25,104 nucleotides of DNA from a virus: the IMG/VR virus record IMGVR_UViG_3300017749_000123, positions 1-25,104 of that record; one strand, 5' to 3'. The notes beneath the pieces are model-generated. The model was not told the origin of the DNA. It saw nothing but the letters and a program-made list of their open reading frames with translations, and did not search any database. Numbering within the stretch: position 1 is the first letter of the stretch; the number at the start of each line of letters is the position of its first letter. This document shows positions 1-7,862 of this stretch, in pieces. The position numbers were made by a program, and so were the translations under genes.

Positions 1-2
1 GA

Positions 3-170
3 GTAATACAGAGCATAGGACGAGGTATAAGAAAGGCTGAGGACAAGGACAGTGTACAAATATGGGATATTACCAGTTCTTGTAAATTTGCAAAAAGACA
101 CCTAACACAAAGAAAAAAGTTTTACAAAGAGGCCAATTATCCGTATAATATAGAAAAGATAGATATATGA
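3..170 (+). CDS. uvsW: UvsW-like DNA/RNA helicase, C-terminal end (partial)
   Basis: An open frame enters from the left edge and stops at 168-170. It encodes about 55 residues beginning VIQSIGRGIRKAEDKD. The SIGRGIRK stretch matches helicase motif VI (the Q..GR..R arginine finger) of superfamily 2 helicases. The tail after it, with an aspartate-rich IWDITSSC segment, is like the C terminus of T4 UvsW, which unwinds branched DNA during recombination-dependent replication. The stop overlaps the next start as ATGA, so the two genes are probably translationally coupled. The catalytic N-terminal part lies outside the window. The family call is from recognition of motif VI plus the T4-type neighbours. 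Confidence 0.75.
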   Translation, partial: VIQSIGRGIRKAEDKDSVQIWDITSSCKFAKRHLTQRKKFYKEANYPYNIEKIDI

Positions 171-670
171 AAATTTTACAATTAGAAAATCAAACTTATA
201 CATTAGAAAAAATACCGGAATACGTAGACGATCAATTAAGATTTGCTGTATTAGATAATTCAAATCCTGCAGAGCCTGACTACTTTTTTATACCGCTTAT
301 ATTTTTAGAAAGTTTTAATGCTCCAGCGGCTGTGTTAGAAATAGGTAAACACAAAATTAAGATGCCGTTGGATTGGAAGATGGTAGTAGGTGAAGCAGAG
401 CAAGGCGAACTACACGTATTGCCCATCACAAGTTTAAATGACAGAGGTTTTGAAGCATTTACATTTAATCCTTTAACAAGTGCTAAACCAGACTTTTACC
501 CAATAGATATTGTAGATATCTATCAAGAAGTAAAATGGTACTTTCCAAAAATTAAATCAGGACAAATACTTTGTGTTCCTTTAGAAACTAAGAAAAATCC
601 CATATGTGCCTATTTTGTTAAAGACATTTCAAGACAATGTGAACAAATAGATTACAGCGAAGTATGGTAA
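167..670 (+). CDS. Conserved phage protein of unknown function
   Basis: This 167-residue protein starts in the ATGA overlap with the helicase gene and ends in an overlap with the next gene, so it sits inside a tightly packed replication operon. No signal peptide, membrane segment or catalytic motif is visible. It is acidic, with many aromatic and proline residues (for example YFFIPLIF near residue 40 and WYFPKIKSG near residue 125). Placement between uvsW and gp62 suggests a replication or recombination accessory role, but that is only inference from context. I do not recognise a named family. Confidence 0.8.
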   Translation: MKILQLENQTYTLEKIPEYVDDQLRFAVLDNSNPAEPDYFFIPLIFLESFNAPAAVLEIGKHKIKMPLDWKMVVGEAEQGELHVLPITSLNDRGFEAFTFNPLTSAKPDFYPIDIVDIYQEVKWYFPKIKSGQILCVPLETKKNPICAYFVKDISRQCEQIDYSEVW

Positions 671-924
671 AACCCAAAGGACAATCAGTTACAATACCAG
701 CGCCGGTGTTAATGATCCCGGATGGAAATGACAAACTAGTGCCTGTGTGGATGGATAAAGGTGACTGGATACAAAATTTGATTAAACAATTACATTACTC
801 AAAATGGCCTTATAAAAATATAAAGTATGGAGAAGGGCAACTTACCATTAGATTTATGGACAAGGATCATGCTATAATGTTTTGTTTAAGTTATGAAGGG
901 AAAAAATATGAAACCCAAACGTAA
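664..924 (+). CDS. Small phage protein of unknown function
   Basis: The gene encodes 86 residues and starts inside the end of the preceding gene (overlap of 7 bases). Its end overlaps the start of the clamp-loader gene. The protein has a proline/valine-rich N terminus (IPAPVLMIPDG) and a C-terminal half with a LTIRFMDKDHAIMF segment. No motif or export signal is visible. The nested overlaps on both sides support a real gene. The function is unknown. Confidence 0.7.
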   Translation: MVKPKGQSVTIPAPVLMIPDGNDKLVPVWMDKGDWIQNLIKQLHYSKWPYKNIKYGEGQLTIRFMDKDHAIMFCLSYEGKKYETQT

Positions 925-1354
925 GTTTTTTGAATTAAGAAATGGATTAAAGGCCGTTGATTTTAGAAATAAAGATTATTATGATCGTATCGATGATCAC
1001 GAAAAGTCTTTGTACTCGCCTTATATGTTGATGAGATACGTATCTAGTGTATCATCAAAAGATCAATTTTATGTAGAACATTATGTAGAGATGACTAACG
1101 AATGTGTTAATAAACACTTGTTTACTTTATCTAGTAAACATAAAAAACTATGCTGGATATTAACTGCTATGTGCGGAGCATTAAAACAAGAATTTCATCC
1201 ATGGATAAAACCAATGAAACGAGTACCTAATAAATCATTAAAGCAACTACAACAAATATATCCTAACTGGAAAGAATCAGATTTAGAAACATTAGACAAA
1301 ATTATTACTGACCGAGAGTTAGAGGAATTGTTAGATGCCCACGGAATCAATTAA
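908..1354 (+). CDS. 62: Sliding-clamp loader small subunit (gp62-like)
   Basis: This is a protein of about 148 residues resembling the short gp62 of marine T4-like phages. gp62 forms a 4:1 complex with gp44 and loads the gp45 sliding clamp onto primer-template DNA. Recognisable stretches are the N-terminal LKAVDFRNKDYYDRI, the YMLMRYVSSV segment, a MTNECVNKH segment, and WILTAMCGALKQEFHPWIK. T4 gp62 is somewhat longer (187 aa), but marine relatives are shorter. I chose the ATG at 908 because AAGGGA at 895-900 sits at ribosome-binding distance before it. An in-frame ATG at 893 would place that sequence inside the gene. It overlaps the next gene by 20 bases. Confidence 0.7.
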   Translation: MKPKRKFFELRNGLKAVDFRNKDYYDRIDDHEKSLYSPYMLMRYVSSVSSKDQFYVEHYVEMTNECVNKHLFTLSSKHKKLCWILTAMCGALKQEFHPWIKPMKRVPNKSLKQLQQIYPNWKESDLETLDKIITDRELEELLDAHGIN

Positions 1355-2027
1355 ATTCACTTGCACATATTGTGGCAAGGCGTTTTCACGTGAAAGAACA
1401 TTACACGTTCATATGTGTGAACCTAAAAGACGACATTTACAAAAACATGAAAAATGGGTTCAAAATGCTTTCATAGTATTCCAAAGATTTTATGAAGTAA
1501 ATCAAAAAAATGCAAAAACTAGGACCTATGATGACTTTTGCTCATCTCCTTACTATAATGCATTTGTAAAGTTTGGCAGATTTATGATGCATATAAATCC
1601 ATTGTATCCAGACAAATACATAGACTACATTGTGTTATCTAGAATAAAACTTGATCATTGGTCACGTGAAGATTTATACGAAACATATCTTGTTGAAACA
1701 CTGAAAGTTGAACCTGTTGAAGCGGCACTACAAAGATCAATTACTACAATGATGGATTGGGCAGATACACAAAACGTACAATGGTCTGATTACTTTAGAC
1801 TTGTAAACACAAACAGAGCAGTACAAAACATACAGTCGGGCAAACTATCACCGTGGCTAGTACTAGGTTGCTCTGCAGGCAAAAAAATGTTACAATCGTT
1901 TACAGACGAACAATTACAAATGACACAGAAATTTATTAACCCAGAATATTGGTCAAGCAAGTTTAAAAGTTATCCGGCAGATTTATTGTTTGTCCAAGAA
2001 ACAGCCAAAGGAGCAAGAATTGAGTAA
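1335..2027 (+). CDS. Zinc-finger protein, conserved in T4-like marine phages
   Basis: The protein has 230 residues. Residues 9-27 form a C2H2/C2HC-type finger: CTYC, then GKAFSRERTLHVH, then a cysteine two residues on. This would bind zinc and probably nucleic acid or a protein partner. The rest is helical and rich in tyrosine and tryptophan with no enzyme motif that I recognise. An AGAGGA ribosome-binding site lies before the ATG, and the gene overlaps gp62. Its place in the replication operon suggests a DNA-associated role. I do not know a characterised homologue. Confidence 0.75.
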   Translation: MPTESIKFTCTYCGKAFSRERTLHVHMCEPKRRHLQKHEKWVQNAFIVFQRFYEVNQKNAKTRTYDDFCSSPYYNAFVKFGRFMMHINPLYPDKYIDYIVLSRIKLDHWSREDLYETYLVETLKVEPVEAALQRSITTMMDWADTQNVQWSDYFRLVNTNRAVQNIQSGKLSPWLVLGCSAGKKMLQSFTDEQLQMTQKFINPEYWSSKFKSYPADLLFVQETAKGARIE

Positions 2028-2253
2028 GGTTAAAGTTGAAATAGCAGAAGAATTAGATTTTGATATAGGAGATTGCTGTATTATTATTAAACCAGATGGC
2101 TCTATTGGAAAATTAATATTGCCTGAAGTAAACAGTGATACTGTGCAATCTAAAGGTTACAAAAAAATGCTTGAGGTAGTAGACTTACTGAAACCTGGTA
2201 GCGGAAAAGCAATTGACGAATATGAACATAAACAAAAAAGGAATTTACACTAA
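2020..2253 (+). CDS. Small acidic phage protein, TTG start
   Basis: The most likely start is TTG at 2020, preceded by AAGGAG at 2008-2013 with 6 bases between. An upstream in-frame TTG at 1990 lacks such a site. The product is about 77 residues beginning LSKVKVEIAEELDF, with an acidic N-terminal half containing GDCCIIIKPDGSIGKLILP. This looks like a small beta-rich fold. The gene overlaps the end of the zinc-finger gene by 8 bases and abuts the start of the DnaE-like gene, so it is part of the same operon. The function is unknown. Confidence 0.7.
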   Translation: MSKVKVEIAEELDFDIGDCCIIIKPDGSIGKLILPEVNSDTVQSKGYKKMLEVVDLLKPGSGKAIDEYEHKQKRNLH

Positions 2254-2867
2254 TGCCTGACGTAGATATTGATTTTTACGATAGACAAGGAGTACTTGAT
2301 TTATTCAAGCATACCCCGGCAACTATTGTTAAAAACGACACACACGAAAGACACAAAACTGGAATATATTTCCATGACATTCCTGTTAATCCAAACACAA
2401 AAGGTTCAAGTATAGATTATAAAAAAGCAGAAGGCAGAGGCTATTTTAAAATTGACGTGTTAAATGTTAATATCTATAAAGATATAAAATCTGAAAGAGA
2501 ACTTGTTGAGTTAATGATTGAAGAACCCGATTGGGATATATTAAAGAACGTAACTGTTGTTGATAATTTATTTCATTTGAATGGACATTTTAATATTGTA
2601 AACAAATTAGAACCTAAAAATGTAGAACAACTTGCGGCTGTATTAGCAATTATACGTCCAGCCAAAAGACATTTGATGCACAAATACTGGAAAGATATTT
2701 TAAACGAAGTATGGACCAAACCTGCTGACGGATCATACTTTTTTAAAAAATCCCATGCTATTGCATATGCTCATGCTATTGTAGTACAGATGAATCTAAT
2801 GCGTAGGAATAAATATAGTTTTGATGCACAATCAGAAAAAGAAAAAAACAATCCGCAAAAAACTTAA
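2253..2867 (+). CDS. Miniature DnaE-like DNA polymerase palm protein
   Basis: This 204-residue protein carries, in the right order, the landmarks of the catalytic core of bacterial DNA polymerase III alpha. PDVDIDF at residues 2-8 matches the PDxDxDF motif with its two catalytic aspartates (D5, D7). HKTGIYF at 34-40 matches the HAAGVV motif. YFKIDVL at 64-70 matches the strand carrying the third catalytic aspartate (D68). KKSHAIAYAH near residues 165-174 matches the NKSHAxAY motif. Full DnaE is over 1,100 residues, so the PHP, fingers, beta-binding and OB parts are missing. Whether it polymerises DNA is unknown. An AAGGAA site precedes the ATG. The family link is from motif recognition. Confidence 0.7.
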   Translation: MPDVDIDFYDRQGVLDLFKHTPATIVKNDTHERHKTGIYFHDIPVNPNTKGSSIDYKKAEGRGYFKIDVLNVNIYKDIKSERELVELMIEEPDWDILKNVTVVDNLFHLNGHFNIVNKLEPKNVEQLAAVLAIIRPAKRHLMHKYWKDILNEVWTKPADGSYFFKKSHAIAYAHAIVVQMNLMRRNKYSFDAQSEKEKNNPQKT

Positions 2868-2982
2868 CAAAAAAACTTCTTCTAAAAAATCAGATCCGTA
2901 TGGCTATAACCCGGATAGTCCTTTAACACAGCACTATCTTACGACAGGTGCTATACTTCCTGAAAAGAAGAAGACTAGGTAG
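2824..2982 (+). CDS. Small basic phage protein
   Basis: A 52-codon frame starts inside the end of the DnaE-like gene and runs past it to a TAG at 2980-2982. The N-terminal half is lysine-rich (KKKKTIRKKLNKKTSS) and the C-terminal half is SDPYGYNPDSPLTQHYLTTG followed by a lysine tail. This mixed composition is unlike random out-of-frame sequence and fits a small nucleic-acid-binding protein. It ends 8 bases into the converging gene on the minus strand. No function can be assigned. Confidence 0.55.
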   Translation: MHNQKKKKTIRKKLNKKTSSKKSDPYGYNPDSPLTQHYLTTGAILPEKKKTR

Positions 2983-3349
2983 GTTTACGCATTAACTGAA
3001 TAGTTCTTCGCTTTATTCGTTTCTTCGCAATATCGGCCAAACGTACTGTTGGTCCGTGTACTATCTTAACATCTTTACCACTTAATGTAGTCAATGTATA
3101 TTTGAAATGCTTAAAGTCTTTCTTAAGAAATATATTAATTGGTAATTTTCTGTTAGACTCCCACCACCAAGTTTCCCCTAGAGTTAAGAATAATTCTCTT
3201 TCTCTCGCTGTTGCTACCTTATCGTAGTCATACACACTTATAACATTGGTGTCTTGGTTCTGTACAATACCTATATACTCAAAATCACTCTTTCGTACTA
3301 GAGTTAAGAATGGGTATTTCTTTCCTAATTTTTCAAATATCTCGTTCAT
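2975..3349 (-). CDS. Conserved phage protein of unknown function
   Basis: This 124-residue protein on the minus strand begins MNEIFEKLGKKYPFLTLVR. It contains a tryptophan-rich GETWWWESNRKLPINIFL segment in the middle and a basic C terminus (KKRIKRRTIQLMRK). It looks like a soluble small protein that may bind nucleic acid through its basic tail. It is divergent from the structural gene at 3383, with only 33 bases between the two starts, and convergent with the replication operon. I do not recognise a named family. Confidence 0.7.
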   Translation of the reverse strand: MNEIFEKLGKKYPFLTLVRKSDFEYIGIVQNQDTNVISVYDYDKVATARERELFLTLGETWWWESNRKLPINIFLKKDFKHFKYTLTTLSGKDVKIVHGPTVRLADIAKKRIKRRTIQLMRKPT

Positions 3350-3370
3350 TCACTTTCCAATAAATACTGT

Positions 3371-3376
3371 TAAATA
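3371..3376 (+). promoter_or_regulatory. T4-late-like TAAATA promoter motif
   Basis: TAAATA ends 6 bases before the ATG at 3383. A second AATAAATA copy lies just upstream at 3359-3366. The position would put the transcript start at or next to the start codon, as for several other genes here. Confidence 0.4.
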
Positions 3377-3382
3377 TGTACT

Positions 3383-4165
3383 ATGCAAACAGTCTCAAGG
3401 TATTTAATAACCAATTTGGTAACTGCCACAATAAGTGGCTATAACGGAAGGAACGCAAAAGTGTACGATCGTAGGTTAAAAGTATTTAAAGGAGTATCTA
3501 ATCCTATTACTTTTACATTTAAAAACGAAGATCAAAAAGCACAATTTATTACTTCCAAAACCTACGAATTTAATTTAATTGATTCGGAAAGTAACAAGTC
3601 TGTACTGACTAGAAACTTAACAATTTTAGATGATGGTAGTACAATAGCAACCAAAGGACAAGCATCAGTAACAATCTCTGATGGTGATTTAATTTCATTA
3701 GATGCTAAATTTTACAATTATTCAATTAGAGAAGTTAAGTCAGATAATTCAAGAGAAGTAACTTACAGCGACACAGGATATAATTCTGCTGGAACCATTG
3801 AAATATTAAGTGGTGCATACCCAGAATTTGTAGCAAGTATTGAACCTGTGTTTGTTGATATGTCTGGCGCAACATCAAGAAAAACTTCAGGAAATGTTTT
3901 TGCAAGACCTGGACAAAATAATAATTCTGCACTTCATACTGTTGCGGCATATTGGTCAGGATACACTGGCAACTTTAAAATACAAGGCACACTATCAGCA
4001 TCTCCAGATGCAACAGATTGGTATACTATACAAAATGTAGACTATTCCAATCAAACTGGTATTACCTACTACAACTTCACTGGCGTTTGGGAAAACGTTA
4101 GATTCACACACGATAGAACATCTGGTAATAACGGCTCACTTGACAAATTGTTATATAGACTGTAA
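3383..4165 (+). CDS. Probable virion structural (tail/fibre-type) protein
   Basis: The protein has 260 residues with almost no cysteine. It is rich in Ser, Thr, Asn and Tyr and dominated by beta-strand patterns, which is typical of phage tail or baseplate appendage proteins. Residues 1-100 (SNPITFTFKNEDQKAQF, EFNLIDSESNKSVLTRNLTIL) resemble the N-terminal attachment domain seen in BppU-like baseplate proteins. The C-terminal part (YWSGYTGNFKIQGTLSASPDATDWYTIQ) looks like a carbohydrate-binding or discoidin-like beta sandwich. A TAAATA late-type motif precedes it, which fits a virion gene. It stands alone between replication genes. The structural role is inferred from composition. Confidence 0.6.
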   Translation: MQTVSRYLITNLVTATISGYNGRNAKVYDRRLKVFKGVSNPITFTFKNEDQKAQFITSKTYEFNLIDSESNKSVLTRNLTILDDGSTIATKGQASVTISDGDLISLDAKFYNYSIREVKSDNSREVTYSDTGYNSAGTIEILSGAYPEFVASIEPVFVDMSGATSRKTSGNVFARPGQNNNSALHTVAAYWSGYTGNFKIQGTLSASPDATDWYTIQNVDYSNQTGITYYNFTGVWENVRFTHDRTSGNNGSLDKLLYRL

Positions 4166-4175
4166 AATATAGTTT

Positions 4176-5195
4176 ATGAACCTGATCCAGTCGACTATTC
4201 TGACATCCTTACCTGCGGGTAAGAAAAAAACTCCATCTGGATGGATTGCCTTTAATGGACCGTGTTGTGTACACAACGGAGAAAGTCAAGATAGAAAAAA
4301 ACGTGGCGGCATAATGAATAGTCCTGACGGAACTGTATCATATCATTGTTTCAACTGTGGATTTAAAACTTCTTATATCCCTGGTAGAAAAATTTCAGTA
4401 AAAACTAAAAAATGGATGTCGTGGCTAGGCATTGACGATAACACAATTAAAAAACTTGTCATAGAAGCGATGCGTTTGGAAGAAAGCGATAATGTAATTG
4501 AGAAGAAAAAGTTTGTTTCGTTTGTTAAAAAAACATTGCCAAAGAATGCACACAACCTTGCAGTATGGTTAGAAAAATATTTAAAGAAAGATTTAACAGA
4601 CAAACAACACAATTATATTGATTCATTATTAAACTATCTAAAAGCAAGAGGTATCGGTCCCGAATGGTACGACTTTATGTACTCTCCAGACATGACTTTT
4701 GATTTTAATAGAAGATTAATAATACCGTTCTACTGGAAAGGCGATGTAGTAGGATACACTGGAAGATTGTTTGACAACTCTGACAAAGTAAAATATTATA
4801 CAGAAGTACAACCAGGTTATGTGTTTAATTTAGATGCACAAGACTGGAGCAGGAAATTTGTTATTGTGACAGAAGGACCATTCGATGCTATATCCGTTTC
4901 TGGTGTGAGCATACTAGGATCAGAGATAAATGATACACAAAGAGAGTTGATAGATGCCCTAGGTCGTAAGGTAATTGTAGTACCTGATAGAGATGCACCG
5001 GGAGAAAAATTAATTAACCAAGCAATGGATTTTCGTTGGAGTGTTGCATTTCCGGAATGGGAAGAAGGAGTTGACGATGTTGCCGATGCTGTGTTAAAAT
5101 ATGGAAGATTGTTTACAATGCAATCAATATTAAAATCAACAGAGTCTAATAGACTTAAAATAGATTTAAAGAGAAAGATGTATGGCAGATTATAA
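4176..5195 (+). CDS. 61: DNA primase (gp61-like)
   Basis: This 339-residue primase makes RNA primers for lagging-strand synthesis in complex with the gp41 helicase. Residues 30-61 form the zinc-binding domain: C31 and H33 (CCVH), then C58 and C61 (HCFNC). The TOPRIM catalytic domain follows. VIVTEGPFDAISV carries the metal-binding glutamate and VIVVPDRDAPG carries the DxD aspartates. The length matches T4 gp61 (342 aa). The 3' end overlaps the helicase start by 14 bases, so the two subunits are probably made in coupled amounts. No clear Shine-Dalgarno lies before the ATG. The sequence upstream is AT-rich. Confidence 0.9.
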   Translation: MNLIQSTILTSLPAGKKKTPSGWIAFNGPCCVHNGESQDRKKRGGIMNSPDGTVSYHCFNCGFKTSYIPGRKISVKTKKWMSWLGIDDNTIKKLVIEAMRLEESDNVIEKKKFVSFVKKTLPKNAHNLAVWLEKYLKKDLTDKQHNYIDSLLNYLKARGIGPEWYDFMYSPDMTFDFNRRLIIPFYWKGDVVGYTGRLFDNSDKVKYYTEVQPGYVFNLDAQDWSRKFVIVTEGPFDAISVSGVSILGSEINDTQRELIDALGRKVIVVPDRDAPGEKLINQAMDFRWSVAFPEWEEGVDDVADAVLKYGRLFTMQSILKSTESNRLKIDLKRKMYGRL

Positions 5196-6645
5196 AGAAC
5201 AATATTCGCAGGCTAAGAATTATTCGTTTGATGTTCAGAAATTGTATTTAGAAATGTTTTTAGCAGATGCTGAATCTTTTGCTAGAGCAAGTAATATATT
5301 TTTACCACAACATTTTGAAAGAAAATTACAACCTGTTGCAAAGTTTATTAAAGACTATGTTGAAGAATACAAAGTGATGCCTGAAGTTGATCAGGTTAAT
5401 GCTAGTCAAGATATTAAACTAAAAGGGGCAAAAGATCTAGACCCATCTCATTTCAACTGGTTGTTAGATGAGTTTGAAACATTTTCCAGACACAAGGCAC
5501 TTGAAAGTGCAATACTATCATCTGCAGACTTATTAGAAAAAGGAGATTATGCTCCTGTAGAAGACATGGTCAAAGAAGCAGTGAATGTAGGACTAACACG
5601 TGATCTAGGTACAGACTACTTTGAAGATCCAAAAGGTAGACTAGAACTTTTAAAAAGTTCAAATGGACAAGTCAGCACAGGGTGGACAAATCTCGATAAG
5701 AAACTGTTCGGTGGATTTAACCGAGGAGAACTAAACATTTTTGCAGGTGGATCAGGCGCAGGTAAAAGTTTATTCTTACAGAATCTTGCAGTTAATTGGG
5801 CACTCGCTGGCTTGAACACAGTTTACATATCTTTTGAATTATCTGAAACACTTGCGGCAATGAGAATAGATGCAATGACAACTAACATTCCAACAAAGAA
5901 TGTAATGAAGTCCATGGACGATGTTGAAATGAAAGTTAAGATGCTAAAGAAAAAATCTGGTAACTTACAATTAAAATACTTGCCAAGTGGTAGTACAATA
6001 CTAGATATAAAAACTTATATCAAAGAATTAGAATTAAAATCGAAAAAGAAAGTTGATTGTATACTAATTGATTATCTTGATCTAATGATGCCTAAGAGTA
6101 AAAGAATATCACCAGCAGACTTGTTTATTAAAGACAAGTATGTGTCAGAAGAATTAAGAAATTTTGCAGTTGAATCACAAATGCTACTTGCAACAGCGTC
6201 ACAATTGAACAGAGCAAGTGTTGAAGAAATAGAATTTGATCATTCTCATATCTCAGGTGGCTTATCTAAAATACAGACAGCAGATAATGTAATAGGTATA
6301 TTCACAAGTAGAGCCATGAGAGAACGTGGCAGATATCAAATACAGTTCATGAAAACTAGATCTAGTTCTGGTGTAGGACAAAAAGTTGATTTAGAATTTG
6401 ACATAGATACGTTAAGAATCAGAAGTTTAGATGAGGAAGAACAAAGCAGTTATGTTACAAAACAAACTGGACAAGTGTTTGATCAACTTAAACAAAAGTC
6501 CAAAGTAACACCTGCAACTCCAAAAGATGCTAGGACAGATATAGATCCTAGACAAGGCCAAGACGCTGGCAAAGTAAAAGCAGAAGTTCAAGGTACAAAA
6601 CTAAGACAACTGCTTAACGAACTCCATTCAGACGAAGAGCAATAA
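5182..6645 (+). CDS. 41: Replicative DNA helicase (gp41-like, DnaB family)
   Basis: This 487-residue hexameric 5'-3' helicase drives the replication fork and activates the primase. The N-terminal half (to about residue 160) is the helical domain that meets the primase. The RecA-like motor follows, with Walker A GGSGAGKS at 189-196, Walker B CILIDYLDLM near 288, and the DnaB-type ATASQLNR segment further on. The last 60 residues are a polar, charged tail. The length is close to T4 gp41 (475 aa). The start overlaps the primase gene. The next gene begins 207 bases downstream, so the replication operon probably ends here. Confidence 0.92.
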   Translation: MADYKEQYSQAKNYSFDVQKLYLEMFLADAESFARASNIFLPQHFERKLQPVAKFIKDYVEEYKVMPEVDQVNASQDIKLKGAKDLDPSHFNWLLDEFETFSRHKALESAILSSADLLEKGDYAPVEDMVKEAVNVGLTRDLGTDYFEDPKGRLELLKSSNGQVSTGWTNLDKKLFGGFNRGELNIFAGGSGAGKSLFLQNLAVNWALAGLNTVYISFELSETLAAMRIDAMTTNIPTKNVMKSMDDVEMKVKMLKKKSGNLQLKYLPSGSTILDIKTYIKELELKSKKKVDCILIDYLDLMMPKSKRISPADLFIKDKYVSEELRNFAVESQMLLATASQLNRASVEEIEFDHSHISGGLSKIQTADNVIGIFTSRAMRERGRYQIQFMKTRSSSGVGQKVDLEFDIDTLRIRSLDEEEQSSYVTKQTGQVFDQLKQKSKVTPATPKDARTDIDPRQGQDAGKVKAEVQGTKLRQLLNELHSDEEQ

Positions 6646-6798
6646 GCCGTAGGCGTACCGCGTTTTTTTTAGTATACTAGTTGCGTAAATTTTTAGAAAG
6701 CGAAAGCGTCTTTTTGCGTAAAATGGTTTATGAATTTGACGGTATGCGAGTGTTATAGCGGCAATAGAATACCTAGCAACATAGTTTAAATACATTCC

Positions 6799-6829
6799 GG
6801 CGCGGAGATTAACACAGACAATTCGCGCC
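6799..6829. repeat. GC-rich inverted repeat upstream of the radical SAM gene
   Basis: GGCGCG at 6799-6804 and CGCGCC at 6824-6829 are perfect inverted copies separated by 19 bases, in an otherwise AT-rich 207-base gap. It is 12 bases before the TAAATA motif of the next gene. It could be a hairpin ending the upstream transcript or a protein-binding site. There is no T-run after it, so a simple terminator is unlikely. Confidence 0.35.
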
Positions 6830-6840
6830 ATTCCTTAACT

Positions 6841-6846
6841 TAAATA
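6841..6846 (+). promoter_or_regulatory. T4-late-like TAAATA promoter motif
   Basis: TAAATA lies 6 bases before the ATG at 6853. The following TATAAA makes the exact hexamer uncertain. No ribosome-binding site fits between motif and start. Confidence 0.4.
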
Positions 6847-6852
6847 TATAAA

Positions 6853-7827
6853 ATGAGTAACAATTATAACGAACAGCCTCCAAAAATTACACGCATACAA
6901 TGGTTATTTGCAAACGTCTGTAACTATGATTGTTCTTATTGTCCAAAAATTTTACACTCTAGTCGAGTGAAGTTTCCTGATGAGAAGATACTAACTGATG
7001 CTATACAGTACACAGTTTCATCTTTGAGAATGCTTGATAGAGAACCTGCGTTTGAATTTGTAGGCGGAGAACCCACACTCAATCCTGGATTGTTGGCCAT
7101 GTGTCAACGAATGGGCAATCAACAACTCAAAAACAAATTGACCACTAACGGATCTGCAGATATAAAATGGTATGAAGAACACTATCATTATTTTTCTACA
7201 ATTGAAATCAGTTATCATATCGGGTGGGCAGACCAACAGCACATCGAAGAATTAGTTGACTTCTTGGTGGCCCAGGAAGACTACGACGGCAATAAAAAAG
7301 TACAAGTGAGAATAATGATTCATTGTACCAACGAAGATGATAAATGGGCAAATGCTATCAGTGTGTATCAACAATTCAAAGCAAAAGGGTATCCTGTGGA
7401 ACTTAAACTTTTGTATTCAAACTTTACTAAAGGATTTCAATATCTTCCTTATAAAACATATCAACTGGATTATTATTTCAAAGAGCGAGGAGAAGAATGG
7501 GATCCGGAACAGACAATGTACTTGGGAAATTTAAAATACGACGGAGTTTCGAGAGCCAGACACGACATAACAAAAGAAGATGTAGACAAAATAAACAAAG
7601 ACAAACCAATAAAACAAAACTGGAACTTCCAGGGTTATAGATGTAACGCAGGCAAAGATCAGTTCGTGATTGATCAAAAAGGCAAAGTTTGGAGAGGTTG
7701 GTGTGGAGAAGACAAAAGTTTAGGAAATGTTTTATACAGGAATGTTTCTTGGCAGAACGATGCGTGGAAATGCACAAAACCTGTGTGCCGGAATGGCTTT
7801 GACCAACTGGCGACCAAGTTTAAATAG
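6853..7827 (+). CDS. Radical SAM enzyme
   Basis: The protein has 324 residues. The radical SAM signature is C23-x3-C27-x2-C30 (CNYDCSYC), which binds the [4Fe-4S] cluster that cleaves S-adenosylmethionine. The GGEP motif at 71-74 contacts SAM. A C-terminal cysteine group (GYRCN, GWCGED, KCTKPVC) after about residue 260 could hold an auxiliary cluster as in SPASM/twitch enzymes, so the substrate may be a peptide. The next gene encodes a ferredoxin-NADP reductase, a plausible source of the electrons needed to reduce the cluster. The substrate is unknown. A queuosine QueE role is not supported, because no other precursor-forming gene is nearby. Confidence 0.85.
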   Translation: MSNNYNEQPPKITRIQWLFANVCNYDCSYCPKILHSSRVKFPDEKILTDAIQYTVSSLRMLDREPAFEFVGGEPTLNPGLLAMCQRMGNQQLKNKLTTNGSADIKWYEEHYHYFSTIEISYHIGWADQQHIEELVDFLVAQEDYDGNKKVQVRIMIHCTNEDDKWANAISVYQQFKAKGYPVELKLLYSNFTKGFQYLPYKTYQLDYYFKERGEEWDPEQTMYLGNLKYDGVSRARHDITKEDVDKINKDKPIKQNWNFQGYRCNAGKDQFVIDQKGKVWRGWCGEDKSLGNVLYRNVSWQNDAWKCTKPVCRNGFDQLATKFK

Positions 7828-7856
7828 TTGACACTAACCAAACAATAAATTATAAT
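7828..7856 (+). promoter_or_regulatory. Consensus sigma70-type promoter for the FNR gene
   Basis: TTGACA (7828-7833) and TATAAT (7851-7856) are both perfect consensus with a 17-base spacer. The predicted +1, seven bases after the -10 box, is exactly the A of the ATG at 7863, which predicts a leaderless mRNA. Confidence 0.75.
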
Positions 7857-7862
7857 GAAGAC

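Noticed and set aside
6628-6831. Minus-strand frame of 67 codons in the gap after the helicase gene
   Set aside because: No ribosome-binding site, overlap with the helicase end, and no recognisable features. It is more likely a chance frame.
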